In this document: positions 50,473 to 58,688 of the stretch, piece after piece
How positions within the stretch are numbered: the stretch's first letter is position 1
How the letters are laid out: each line of letters opens with the position of its first letter
Assembly: GCA_030017895.1 (NCBI GenBank)
Contig: JASEGV010000009.1
Coordinates: forward strand, 1-58,688
Source: Bacteroidota bacterium
GTDB lineage: Bacteria; Bacteroidota; Ignavibacteria; UBA10030; BY39
DNA: 58,688 nucleotides
Direction of reading: 5' to 3'
Notes under the pieces: generated by a model
What the model saw: the letters and a program-made list of their open reading frames with translations, nothing else
What the model was told of the DNA's origin: nothing
The model's database searches: none
Position numbers and translations under genes: made by a program

Positions 50473-51965
50473 ACAAAGAAATTGCAAAATCGATTGCAAA
50501 AAATACAACTGTATTAATGGGTTCTCAATCAGTTACATGGACCATGAGTTTTTTGCTATTGCTTTTCCTCCCCCGCTATTTGGGTAGTGTAGATTATGGA
50601 AGGTTGTATCTTGCAAATTCAATATTTGCGATATTTATGTTATTAATTGATTTTGGAGGCAGATACTCAATAACAAAAGAGGTTGCCAGATCACGGGAAT
50701 CTGTTGGTTCTATTGCTGTAAATGCAATAGGTATCCGAATAATTTTTTGGGCTTTCTCTTTTCTAGGGCTCGTTATATTCACCTTTCTATCCGGTTATCC
50801 GCCTGTACTGCAGATTCTTCTTGTATTATATGGAATCAGCATGTTATGGGAAAGCACACGCAAAGTCTTGTGGAGTTGCTACCAAGGATTTGAGCAAATG
50901 AGATACCCATCGATCGCTGCAATTGTCGAACAGATTTTTATAACAATATTCGCTATAACAGCATTATTGCTTGGTGCAGGTCTTTTAATAATCGGTACGA
51001 TTATGGTAATTGGGTCACTTCTAAATTTTGGAATTCATGTAAAGTTTGCAAAACAAATTATTTCTACATTACCCCGATTTCAGTTTAAAGAATCATTAAA
51101 ACTTATAAGAAAGGGCATCCCCTTTTTCCTCTGGTCAATTTTTGGATTGATATATTACCGTGTTGATGCTGTAATGCTCTCATTTATGACACCTGAATCA
51201 ATTGTCGGTTGGTATGGTGCTGCCTATCGATTCTTCGACATTTTGATGTTCATTCCAAGTATTTTCAGTGTAGCGGTTTTCCCTATTCTGTCTCGAATTT
51301 GGAAAGATAAAGAGGGTTTATCATTAACAACAAGCAAAAGTCTCGATTTCATTATAGTTGCCGGAATACCGGTAAGCATTAGCTTATTTTTTTTCGCACA
51401 CGAAATAATTAATCTTTTTTATGGTTTAGCCGGGTTTGGTCCCACAGTTTTAATTTTAAAAATCTTCTCCGTCGGAATTCTCTTAGTATATATTGATATG
51501 ATTTTAGGAACTGCGATATTAGCTTCAGATAAACTACGCCAATGGTCACTTGTTGCTCTTGCTGCAGTTTTCATAAACATCGGATTAAATTATTTTATGA
51601 TTCCATATACTCAAGTAAACTATGGAAATGGTGGGATAGGAGCTGCCATTGCAACGATAATCACTGAATTTTTTGTTATGCTTTTTGCCCTGTACCTAAT
51701 TCCAAAAACAACATTGGCTATTGCGCGTCCGAGCGTCAGCATTAAAGCGATTACAAGCGGTCTGTTTATGGTCGGTGCATTGTATGCGCTTTCATTTTCT
51801 CCTCAACCCTGGGTCATAGAAGCAATCGTCGGTATTCTCATATATGGGGTCATATTACTAATTATAAAAACACTAGAACCAGAAGAACTCGATTTTTTTA
51901 AAGAATATATTACTTTTAAAAACTTAAAAAATATAATTATCCCTTCAAAAGGAAAGGAAGAATGA
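50469..51965 (+). CDS. Wzx-type polysaccharide flippase
   Basis: A 498-residue membrane protein with about 12-14 predicted helices and the polysaccharide-export (MATE-related) pattern: an N-terminal LMGSQSVTWTMSFLLLLFLPRYLG, then FGGRYSITKEVARS, FFLWSIFGLIYYRVDAVMLSF and GIGAAIATIITEFFVMLFAL. It should flip undecaprenyl-linked repeat units to the periplasmic face. The start is TTG at 50469, overlapping the previous stop as TTGA, and the stop overlaps the next start as ATGA. Tight coupling through the whole arm shows one transcript. Confidence 0.93.
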   Translation: MNKEIAKSIAKNTTVLMGSQSVTWTMSFLLLLFLPRYLGSVDYGRLYLANSIFAIFMLLIDFGGRYSITKEVARSRESVGSIAVNAIGIRIIFWAFSFLGLVIFTFLSGYPPVLQILLVLYGISMLWESTRKVLWSCYQGFEQMRYPSIAAIVEQIFITIFAITALLLGAGLLIIGTIMVIGSLLNFGIHVKFAKQIISTLPRFQFKESLKLIRKGIPFFLWSIFGLIYYRVDAVMLSFMTPESIVGWYGAAYRFFDILMFIPSIFSVAVFPILSRIWKDKEGLSLTTSKSLDFIIVAGIPVSISLFFFAHEIINLFYGLAGFGPTVLILKIFSVGILLVYIDMILGTAILASDKLRQWSLVALAAVFINIGLNYFMIPYTQVNYGNGGIGAAIATIITEFFVMLFALYLIPKTTLAIARPSVSIKAITSGLFMVGALYALSFSPQPWVIEAIVGILIYGVILLIIKTLEPEELDFFKEYITFKNLKNIIIPSKGKEE

Positions 51966-53149
51966 AGTTACTACATATAATGCCATATTCTCCAGTGCCA
52001 CCAACTTTTGGTGGTGCTCTTCGAATTTACAATTTACTTCGCCAGATGACAAAAAACCATGAAGTTACACTTATTACTTTTGGTAATTCGAACACTGAAT
52101 TTGAATTACGTTCTCATTTCGACACTAACCTGAAAAATATACACGTATTAAATTATCCTTATCTAAAGCCGTTCAAACGTTTTAACCAACTTTTCTCTCT
52201 ATTTAATAAGAGCAGTTTTGCATTCCGAAGAACATATCATCAAGAAACGCAGAGATTGATTGATGGAATCGTGACTTCTGACAACTTCGACATTGTGCAA
52301 ACCGAATTTCCACACATGGCATCATACAAAATCAATTCTGATGCAATCAAAATTATGGATGCACATAATGTCGAATATTCAATACTTAAATACCAATGGC
52401 AGCACACATCTTCACCATTACGGAAGATTTTCTATCACAAAGAATTTCAAAAAATTTTTCATGAAGAAATCACCGTTTGCCGGCGTCAAGACGCTCTTTT
52501 GGTTACTTCAGCTGACGATAAGAATACATTAGATAAAGATGTACCGGACGTTCCAAAATATATTGTACCTAATGGTGTGGATACTAATTACTTTATTCCT
52601 TCGACAGAAAAACCCAAGCCACACACATTAGTTTTTTCAGGCGCGATGTCGTATATACCGAACTACGATGGTATTCTATACTTTCTTGATAATATATTTC
52701 CGCTAATCACAAAATCAATTCCAGATACAAAGTTGTACATTGTAGGAAACATGCCACCTAAGAATTTACTAAAGCGAGCCTCTGAAAATATTATAATAAC
52801 CGGTTACACTGATGATGTACGACCTTATATATGGAGATCGAGTGTATATATCGTACCACTACGAATGGGAAGCGGAACTAGATTAAAAGTATTAGAAGCT
52901 CTCTCAATGAAAAAACCTATCGTTACAACTACCATCGGTTGCGAAGGCATTGATGTAGAAAATGGACGAACAGCCATTATTACTGATGAGCCACAAGCTT
53001 TTGCAGAAGCCGTAATAAGAATTTTGAAAGATCCATATCAATCAAAAAATTTGATTGATAACGGTTTTGAACTAGTTAAAAAGCGATACGATTGGTCCGT
53101 AATTGGTGAAAAATTGGATAATGTTTACAATTTATTAATAAAAAAATGA
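51962..53149 (+). CDS. GT4-family glycosyltransferase (group 1)
   Basis: A 395-residue GT-B enzyme with N-terminal acceptor domain MKLLHIMPYSPVPPTFGGALRIYNLL and DAHNVEYSILKYQW. The C-terminal donor domain has VFSGAMSYIPNYDGILYFLD, VGNMPPKNL, VYIVPLRMGSGTRLKVLEAL and MKKPIVTTTIGCEGID. The pattern is close to the sugar transferases found with EpsH/PEP-CTERM-type systems. It adds a sugar to the growing repeat unit in the cytoplasm; donor and linkage are unknown. ATGA overlap with wzx and with the following acetyltransferase gene. Confidence 0.92.
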   Translation: MKLLHIMPYSPVPPTFGGALRIYNLLRQMTKNHEVTLITFGNSNTEFELRSHFDTNLKNIHVLNYPYLKPFKRFNQLFSLFNKSSFAFRRTYHQETQRLIDGIVTSDNFDIVQTEFPHMASYKINSDAIKIMDAHNVEYSILKYQWQHTSSPLRKIFYHKEFQKIFHEEITVCRRQDALLVTSADDKNTLDKDVPDVPKYIVPNGVDTNYFIPSTEKPKPHTLVFSGAMSYIPNYDGILYFLDNIFPLITKSIPDTKLYIVGNMPPKNLLKRASENIIITGYTDDVRPYIWRSSVYIVPLRMGSGTRLKVLEALSMKKPIVTTTIGCEGIDVENGRTAIITDEPQAFAEAVIRILKDPYQSKNLIDNGFELVKKRYDWSVIGEKLDNVYNLLIKK

Positions 53150-53727
53150 CAATATCTGAATACATAAGATTTGTACGCTCACGTTTGCACCGTCATACAA
53201 TTATTGAACACATAAAAGGATTATGGTTTAAACGTAAGTTTACTAAAGCGAAAATTATAGTTGTCGCCGGAGGATTTCCTTTCCCTAAAATAATAAACGA
53301 AGGTGGAAAAATATTCGCTGATAATTGCCAATTTTTTCCCGGCGTTCGATTGGAAGTCGGTAAGGATGCGTGTATTAAAATCGGCAAAGGAACTTACTTG
53401 AATCGGAATACCGTAATTGTATCACAAAAGCAAGTTGAAATTGGAAACAATTGTAAAATATCCTGGGATGTTGTGATAATGGATTCAGATTTACATCCTC
53501 TCCCTGGTAATACAAAAATAATTTCAAAACCAGTAGTGATAATGGATAATGTATGGATTGGCTGTAGAGTGATTATTTTAAAAGGGGTTACGATTGGATC
53601 TGGAGCAATTATCGCTGCTGGTGCAGTAGTCACAAAAGATATTCCGGCTAATTCGATTGCTGCCGGAGTACCGGCACAGGTATTATCATTTAATAATAAG
53701 AAGAAGAAGGAAGGAAATGCAGAATAA
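53146..53727 (+). CDS. Hexapeptide-repeat O-acetyltransferase
   Basis: A 193-residue left-handed beta-helix protein of the WbbJ/NodL/Maa type. Hexapeptide turns run from about residue 75 to 185 (IKIGKGTYLNRNTVIVS, VEIGNNCKISWDVVI, DNVWIGCRVIILKGVTIG, GAIIAAGAVVTKDIP). The likely catalytic His is in MDSDLHPLPG (about 118). It probably acetylates a sugar of the repeat unit using acetyl-CoA. ATGA overlap upstream and overlap with the deacetylase start downstream. Confidence 0.9.
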   Translation: MTISEYIRFVRSRLHRHTIIEHIKGLWFKRKFTKAKIIVVAGGFPFPKIINEGGKIFADNCQFFPGVRLEVGKDACIKIGKGTYLNRNTVIVSQKQVEIGNNCKISWDVVIMDSDLHPLPGNTKIISKPVVIMDNVWIGCRVIILKGVTIGSGAIIAAGAVVTKDIPANSIAAGVPAQVLSFNNKKKKEGNAE

Positions 53728-54589
53728 TTCAAAGAACGGGAAGAAACATCCAGGATTAGGGAACTCTAATAAAATTAAAGTTCTGATGTATCATATTGTC
53801 ACAGATGATAAAAGCTTTTGCAGTAAAAACAGAAATATCGCAGTTCACGTAAGCGAGTTCCGCAACCAAATGAAATTTCTTGATCGCTGTGGATTTGTAA
53901 CTATTACTTTCGAAGATTATTTGCTTTATATGAACGGAGAATTAAATTTACCCAAAAAACCTATTATATTATCGTTTGACGATGGTTTTGCTGATGTTCA
54001 TCAATATGCATTCCCAATTTTACAAGAATTTGGTATGCGGGCAGTTTTATTTATTTTAGGCGACAGAAAAATTAAAACAAATAGTTGGGATCATGCTTCC
54101 GGAATCTCACCCAAACCACTGCTCGCCGACTATCAAATTATCGAAATGCACGATGCCGGTTTCGAAATTGGCTCCCATGCTTTAACTCATAGTAAACTTA
54201 CAAATATTCAACGAGAAAAAGCTTGGGAAGAAATATCTCGCTCGCGAATGTTATTAGAAATTTTTCTCAATACTCAAGTTAAGTCAATTGCCTACCCTTT
54301 TGGAAGCGTTAATAAAACTTTAAAAATATTAGCAGAGGAAGCCGGCTATCAAATTGGATGTGGCAGCTATTCAGGTCCATTAGTTTTCGGAAAAGATCGT
54401 TTTGAAATTCACCGAATAAACATTCCCGGACAATTGACTATTTTTCAATTTGCACTCCGCCTATCAAGGCTTCATCATTATTTGGAATGGACTTGGTGGC
54501 GATTGATGAAAAATGGTAAAATAAATAAAAATCGGTTATCAGTTTTTAGTTCTAGTAAAGGTGAGATACAAAATAATAATTATCACTAA
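53717..54589 (+). CDS. Polysaccharide deacetylase (CE4 family)
   Basis: A 290-residue NodB-type deacetylase. Metal and catalytic motifs are present: ILSFDDGFADVH (catalytic Asp plus metal Asp) and EIGSHALTHSKLT (the HxxxH metal pair), then AYPFGSVN. There is no signal peptide, so it may act in the cytoplasm on lipid-linked sugars or use an unusual export route. It removes N- or O-acetyl groups, perhaps opposing or following the acetyltransferase encoded just upstream. I chose the ATG at 53717, preceded by AAGGAAGGA; the frame from 53657 overlaps too far into the previous gene. Confidence 0.92.
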   Translation: MQNNSKNGKKHPGLGNSNKIKVLMYHIVTDDKSFCSKNRNIAVHVSEFRNQMKFLDRCGFVTITFEDYLLYMNGELNLPKKPIILSFDDGFADVHQYAFPILQEFGMRAVLFILGDRKIKTNSWDHASGISPKPLLADYQIIEMHDAGFEIGSHALTHSKLTNIQREKAWEEISRSRMLLEIFLNTQVKSIAYPFGSVNKTLKILAEEAGYQIGCGSYSGPLVFGKDRFEIHRINIPGQLTIFQFALRLSRLHHYLEWTWWRLMKNGKINKNRLSVFSSSKGEIQNNNYH

Positions 54590-54597
54590 ACATATAA

Positions 54598-55962
54598 ATG
54601 AAAAATCCACACACAACAATAAATTCAAATCATTCATTTATTCAACATCAGATGGAAGATGCATCCAAAGCAAAAAACTTAAAGTTACGTTTCGTCACGA
54701 GTGAAGAAGAATTCTATGCACTTCAAAGCGAATGGGATAATTTAATTCAACAAACTAATGCAAAGATATATCAAACTTTCGAATGGCTTTCGAATTGGTG
54801 GAGATTTTATGGCGACAAAAAAATTGATAAATTACATTGCTTACTTTTTTACCATAACGAAATATTAGTAGGAATTGCCCCTCTGTATATTCGTCATAAA
54901 TATTTTTTAGGGTATAATTTTTATCGCCGTATTTATTTTTTGGGAGGAGATACATCGGTCGGTACATCTTTCGGTTTATTTTGTGATGGAGGTCCAAGTG
55001 ATTATTTAGATATCATTTCGCTTCCACATTACGAACACAGTATCGCTGTAGCATTTCTTCAATACATTCAAGAAATTAAACCCTCCAATACCCAATTGGT
55101 TCTCGTCGACGTCAGAGCTGATAGCAATTTGTATCTGTATTTTCTACCAATATTGAGGAAAAGTGATTTATCTTTTAAAATTTTAGAAGCCGACAAAAGC
55201 CCTTATATAGTTACACCTGATTCATTTGATGATTTTCTCAAAAGCCGTTCTAGCAGCGTTCGACGAAGACTTCAGCAATCATGGAAAGAAGTAGGAGAAA
55301 AATCGCTTTTCACACTTAATGATGAAAAAGATGCCAACGACTTAGATACTGCAATAGGCAATATTAAACGGTTGCATCAAAATCGATGGAATTTCTTAGG
55401 TTATCCAGGTTTTTTTGGCGATCCACGTTATGAAAAATTTTTTGAAAAAGTTCTACAATTATTTTTTCAAAGGGGCTGGTTGTGGTGTAAAACCATAATG
55501 GCTGGCGATAGATGCCTCGCTGGACGTCTGGCATTCAGGTATAAAGGTGAATATTACGATTACCTTTCAGGTATCGACGATAAAGCACCTGAAATGAAAC
55601 GAAGACCCGGACTTGTACTATTACTTGCCATGATTCAAGATTCTATAATGGAAAAGGCATCTGTGATTGACTTACTTAGAGGTGAAGAATCTTATAAAAA
55701 AGATTTTACCGTAAATATGATTTCTAATTGGAATGTATTAATAACTCTTGATAATAAAAATAATCGGTTTAAATCAATTTTTTTGAACTTATTTCTGGGT
55801 TTAAAGTTTTTAGCTTTTTTAATTGACCGTGAATGTAAACTATTTAAAGTAACACATAATTATAAACGCTTCCCGATTTCAATAATATTTTTTATAAAAT
55901 TTCGAACACAATCTTTCATAAATAAAATCAAGGAATTATTAAACAAGAAAAGGACTAAATAA
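54598..55962 (+). CDS. CelD/FemAB-like GNAT acyltransferase
   Basis: A 454-residue protein of the GNAT-type family named after CelD (acetyltransferase linked to cellulose synthesis), with FemAB-like double fold. Visible pattern: LQSEWDNLIQQTNAKIYQTFEWLSNWW near 40-67, IAPLYI, SSSVRRRLQQSWKEV, then RLAFRYKGEYYDYLSGIDDK, and VIDLLRGEESYKKDF near the C-terminus. Members modify exopolysaccharides or transfer acyl or aminoacyl groups. A hydrophobic or basic tail follows. The start ATG at 54598 may be preceded by an alternative 18th-residue Met. It is in the exopolysaccharide arm, nine bases after the deacetylase gene. Confidence 0.85.
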   Translation: MKNPHTTINSNHSFIQHQMEDASKAKNLKLRFVTSEEEFYALQSEWDNLIQQTNAKIYQTFEWLSNWWRFYGDKKIDKLHCLLFYHNEILVGIAPLYIRHKYFLGYNFYRRIYFLGGDTSVGTSFGLFCDGGPSDYLDIISLPHYEHSIAVAFLQYIQEIKPSNTQLVLVDVRADSNLYLYFLPILRKSDLSFKILEADKSPYIVTPDSFDDFLKSRSSSVRRRLQQSWKEVGEKSLFTLNDEKDANDLDTAIGNIKRLHQNRWNFLGYPGFFGDPRYEKFFEKVLQLFFQRGWLWCKTIMAGDRCLAGRLAFRYKGEYYDYLSGIDDKAPEMKRRPGLVLLLAMIQDSIMEKASVIDLLRGEESYKKDFTVNMISNWNVLITLDNKNNRFKSIFLNLFLGLKFLAFLIDRECKLFKVTHNYKRFPISIIFFIKFRTQSFINKIKELLNKKRTK

Positions 55963-55965
55963 ATT

Positions 55966-57027
55966 ATGAAAGTATTGACACTTGTTTCTTTAGGAATGGG
56001 CAGACCCGATCGCGCGACGCTTTTGGAAAAAGAGGCAACAGATAAGTACCCTCGTGTATCGTTGTATGAACAGATCTTAAACTCGGACATGCTTGATGAA
56101 AAATATTTAGAAAAAATTCCTGTTTGGCGAAAACTATTATATAAACCATTTCCGATCTTCATAAAACAGGTATTTGAAGCATTTTTCATCTGCCATAAAT
56201 ACGATATAGTAGTGTCTTGGGCAGAACGTCTTTGTTATCCTTTCGCGTTATTATTAAAATTAACCGGAAGACGTATACCGCATATTACATTAAATAGTTG
56301 GGTTTCACATCCAAAAAAAGTTAAACTTTTAAAATTCACACAATCTCATATTGATAAAATATTGTTGTGGTCCAGCGTTCAGAAAAACATTGCCATTAAC
56401 CAAATTGGAATACCGGAAACCAAAATTGAATTTATACGAAAATTTGCAGACCAGCAATTTTTCCGTCCTATAGATATTAAGACCGAAACTATTTGTGCTG
56501 TCGGTTCCGAAATGCGGGATTATCCAACATTAGTTAAAGCGATGAATGGTTTAGACATACGCTGTCACATCGCAACTGGTACAACACGTGGTAAATTATT
56601 CGATACTGTAAAAGCATTGTATGATATCGATAATTTACCGGCAAACATTACAATCGGGGCAAAAGGATATTTTGATCTCAGAGACCTTTATGCACGTTCC
56701 CGCTTTGTGGTTGTTCCTGTTCTGCCGACTGATACAGACAACGGTTTAACTTGTATTTTAGAGTCGATGGCAATGGGTAAAGCTGTAATTTGTTCGAGAA
56801 CTCAAGGACAAGTTGATGTAATTCAGGAGGGAATAACCGGCATTTTTGTTCCACCTCAAGACCCACAAGCATTGCGCGAGGCAATTCTAAATCTATGGAA
56901 TAACCCTGAACTCGCGGTACAAATGGGAAAAGCCGCCAGAAAATATTTAGAAGAAAATCATACACTCGAACAGTTCATCTATCGAGTTAAACAAATAATT
57001 GAAAAAAGTTATCAAAACAAAAAATAA
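55966..57027 (+). CDS. GT4-family glycosyltransferase
   Basis: A 353-residue GT-B enzyme. The C-terminal domain contains ICAVGSEMRDYPTLVKAMNG, YFDLRDLYARSRFVVVPVLP, GLTCILESMAMGKAVICSRTQG (the E-x7-type donor site) and GIFVPPQDPQALREAI. The N-terminal half is less conserved. It should add one sugar of the repeat unit; specificity is not readable. It starts four bases after the acyltransferase stop and ends seven bases before the next gene. Confidence 0.9.
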   Translation: MKVLTLVSLGMGRPDRATLLEKEATDKYPRVSLYEQILNSDMLDEKYLEKIPVWRKLLYKPFPIFIKQVFEAFFICHKYDIVVSWAERLCYPFALLLKLTGRRIPHITLNSWVSHPKKVKLLKFTQSHIDKILLWSSVQKNIAINQIGIPETKIEFIRKFADQQFFRPIDIKTETICAVGSEMRDYPTLVKAMNGLDIRCHIATGTTRGKLFDTVKALYDIDNLPANITIGAKGYFDLRDLYARSRFVVVPVLPTDTDNGLTCILESMAMGKAVICSRTQGQVDVIQEGITGIFVPPQDPQALREAILNLWNNPELAVQMGKAARKYLEENHTLEQFIYRVKQIIEKSYQNKK

Positions 57028-57033
57028 TTAGAT

Positions 57034-58605
57034 ATGGAACTCATACATAAATATTTAATCGAAACGGTGCAAAGCTATCCAGGGAAAAAAGCTATCATAT
57101 CAGATAAAAAAGAAATTTCTTACGGCAATTTATTAAAATACGTGGTAACACTCTCTGATACACTAATTTTAGAAGGCTTGCACCGCGGAGACCGTATCAT
57201 CGTGATGTTGAGTGATCCTATAGATATGATTACAGCTTGCTGTGCGGTTAGCAGATCCGGTGGAATTGTAGTTCCTATTCAAACCACACTCCCTGTTTCT
57301 GAAATTTTAGACATTGTAAATCGTTCCTCCCCGTTTTTAATTATAACAAGCCGCAGCGATTATGAGAGGATGGCGAAACTTTCTACTGGTACGAAACAAA
57401 TTACTATTTTTTATGACGACGAGTCTCTTTCAAATATTGCTTCGAGTTCACTTTACCATCATCTGAGGGAGTTTAAAGATGAAAATTGGAACAAGGTATT
57501 ACAGCTAACTAATTTGAAAGAATTCGATATCACCTTCATGGATTATAATACAATTACAAAAGAATTAAGTGTTTTCACTCATCAAAGCATACTTCATTCA
57601 GCACGTATAATAAATCCATTGACAAGTTTACTTACTGACTCTATCGAATTCATTACTACTCCGATAATTAATATCATTGGATTTAACCGCGTTATACATC
57701 TACTAACTTCAGGAGGCACTTGCGTGATTCGTGGCAGCACCTCAGATCCTTTGGAATATCCATCCACAATTTTAAAACATAACTGCAACACATGGTACAC
57801 AACTCACGAAACAATAATGAATGCCATGAATCAAATTAGTTTTCTGATTAAGGATACATTTTCGCGAATAAAATTGATCGGAATTAGTGGCGACGTCCCA
57901 ATTTCTTTTCAGGAAAGACAAAAACTCTTAGATGTTTTTGTTAATGCAAAAATTTATTTAAACTACGGACCTCCTGAAGCCCCAACAAGCACAATTCTTA
58001 GTATTAGAAATAATCGAAGCAGATTGAATAGTTATGGTTCAGTGCCTCCGTCTGTTAAACTATCCCACGATTCGAACGGTAATATTCTGATCCACGGGCC
58101 TCATTTAATGGAAGGATATTGGAGAAACAATGACCTCGATAAATCTCGTTTCAATGAAAAGGGTTGGTTTAAAACAGATGATTTTGGGATGTTTGACAAT
58201 AACGGGGATCTTGAAATGGTTTATCAGAAAGATGAATTAATAAAAAGACATAATACTTATAAACCCGTTACAGATATTGAAGAAAACATGAGAACTTTTT
58301 TCCCTGGCTGCGAAATGTGCATCATCGGAATTCAAGATCCTCTAAATATTGAGAATGAAGTTCCAATTTTGTGTTATAGCGAAAAAGGAAAACCAACAAT
58401 TAATCGTAAAAACCTTCTAGATGTATTTCAAGAGCAATTTATTGAAAAAAATATTCTGTTGCTGGTAAAAGAGATAAAAGAGTTCCCTAAAGCCGGTAAT
58501 AAAATTTTAAGGTTTGAATTAAAAAAATTTCTACTTGATTATAATATTTTAACAGAAATTGAGAATATGAATAAGATTTTTCTATACCATGCAACCGATA
58601 ACTAA
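57034..58605 (+). CDS. Adenylate-forming (AMP-binding) superfamily protein, core motifs altered
   Basis: A 523-residue protein with the overall ANL fold: ISYGNLLKYVVTLSDTL, LHRGDRIIVMLSDP, AVSRSGGIVVPIQTTLP, then the A5-like NYGPPEAPTST, NILIHGPHLMEGYW and GWFKTDDFGMFDNNGD. The phosphate-binding loop, normally [YS]TSGTTGxPKG, is replaced near residue 170 by FMDYNTITKELSVFTHQS. The A8 Gly-Arg-x-Asp is also changed (MVYQKDELIKRHNTY), although a Lys follows. It may therefore bind but not activate an acyl group, or use another ligand. Acyl or amino-acid modification of the polysaccharide together with the neighbouring CelD-like enzyme is a reasonable guess. Confidence 0.78.
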   Translation: MELIHKYLIETVQSYPGKKAIISDKKEISYGNLLKYVVTLSDTLILEGLHRGDRIIVMLSDPIDMITACCAVSRSGGIVVPIQTTLPVSEILDIVNRSSPFLIITSRSDYERMAKLSTGTKQITIFYDDESLSNIASSSLYHHLREFKDENWNKVLQLTNLKEFDITFMDYNTITKELSVFTHQSILHSARIINPLTSLLTDSIEFITTPIINIIGFNRVIHLLTSGGTCVIRGSTSDPLEYPSTILKHNCNTWYTTHETIMNAMNQISFLIKDTFSRIKLIGISGDVPISFQERQKLLDVFVNAKIYLNYGPPEAPTSTILSIRNNRSRLNSYGSVPPSVKLSHDSNGNILIHGPHLMEGYWRNNDLDKSRFNEKGWFKTDDFGMFDNNGDLEMVYQKDELIKRHNTYKPVTDIEENMRTFFPGCEMCIIGIQDPLNIENEVPILCYSEKGKPTINRKNLLDVFQEQFIEKNILLLVKEIKEFPKAGNKILRFELKKFLLDYNILTEIENMNKIFLYHATDN

Positions 58606-58665
58606 AATAACCAAATATTCAGATAATTTCTTTAAAAGGCTCATCGTGGAAGTGAGTGGGTAAAA

Positions 58666-58688
58666 ATGATAGATAGAAACAGCGTAAC
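58666..58688 (+). CDS. Possible start of the next gene, cut by the window edge
   Basis: An ATG at 58666 opens a frame to the end of the window (MIDRNSV...). Only seven codons are visible, so it may be chance. Its place 61 bases after the adenylate-forming gene fits continuation of the operon. Confidence 0.25.

Noticed and set aside
58586-58662. Short frame overlapping the end of the adenylate-forming gene
   Set aside because: About 24 codons with no recognisable feature; too short to support.

Overview
The window looks like chromosomal DNA of an Ignavibacteria-type member of the Bacteroidota/Chlorobi/Ignavibacteria lineage. The evidence is indirect: several secreted proteins end in the NYPNPFNPST-type C-terminal sorting domain used by type IX secretion-like systems; two PorV/PorQ-family barrels are present; many starts lack a strong Shine-Dalgarno; and the central gene set recalls the endo-beta-1,2-glucanase-homologue cluster described in Ignavibacterium album. 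No rRNA or taxonomic marker was available, so the placement is inferred.

Left end (1-5335): a small basic protein of unknown function and a DEDDh exonuclease share a duplicated promoter cassette. They are followed by a zinc metallopeptidase lipoprotein, oxygen-independent coproporphyrinogen oxidase (HemN) and an initiator tRNA-fMet.

Centre (about 5.5-33.9 kb): one large minus-strand locus for uptake and breakdown of a glucan, most likely beta-1,2-glucan. In transcription order it holds a LacI regulator with a perfect operator, two surface proteins built of CBM9-like domains (one with four tandem 235-residue units), a TonB-dependent receptor without SusD, a secreted sorting-domain protein, a PorV-like barrel, a GH94 phosphorylase, two GH144-type endo-glucanases, a discoidin/six-hairpin glycosidase, a GH2 enzyme, and an ABC sugar importer without an ATPase. 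The order gives a complete path: outer-surface binding and cleavage, outer-membrane import, periplasmic trimming, inner-membrane import, then cytoplasmic phosphorolysis and hydrolysis. The locus is bracketed by copies of the 3' end of the tRNA-fMet gene (5320-5339, 5461-5476, 33940-33959), each followed by a terminator-like hairpin. This is the footprint of an element integrated at that tRNA, although no integrase is present.

Middle right (34.0-40.7 kb): a processive glycolipid glucosyltransferase-like protein, a sigma-54 activator with a degenerate receiver domain, and two GH18 proteins. The GH18 proteins share a nearly identical 1.07-kb catalytic block but have different C-terminal modules.

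Right end (40.9 kb to the edge): a divergent exopolysaccharide cluster. The minus-strand arm encodes a Wza-like export lipoprotein, a PorV-like barrel, a degenerate sigma-54-activator-like protein and a WecA/MraY-type transferase fused to a Rossmann domain. The plus-strand arm encodes Wzz, a Wzc-like ATPase, a 59-residue membrane protein, Wzy, a TagA/WecG transferase, a Wzx flippase, two GT4 enzymes, a hexapeptide acetyltransferase, a polysaccharide deacetylase, a CelD/FemAB-type acyltransferase and a degenerate adenylate-forming protein. The 441-bp divergent spacer holds two GTGTAA-N5-TTACAC palindromes between sigma-54-type promoters facing both ways. This suggests control by an enhancer-binding protein such as the one encoded at 35.5 kb.
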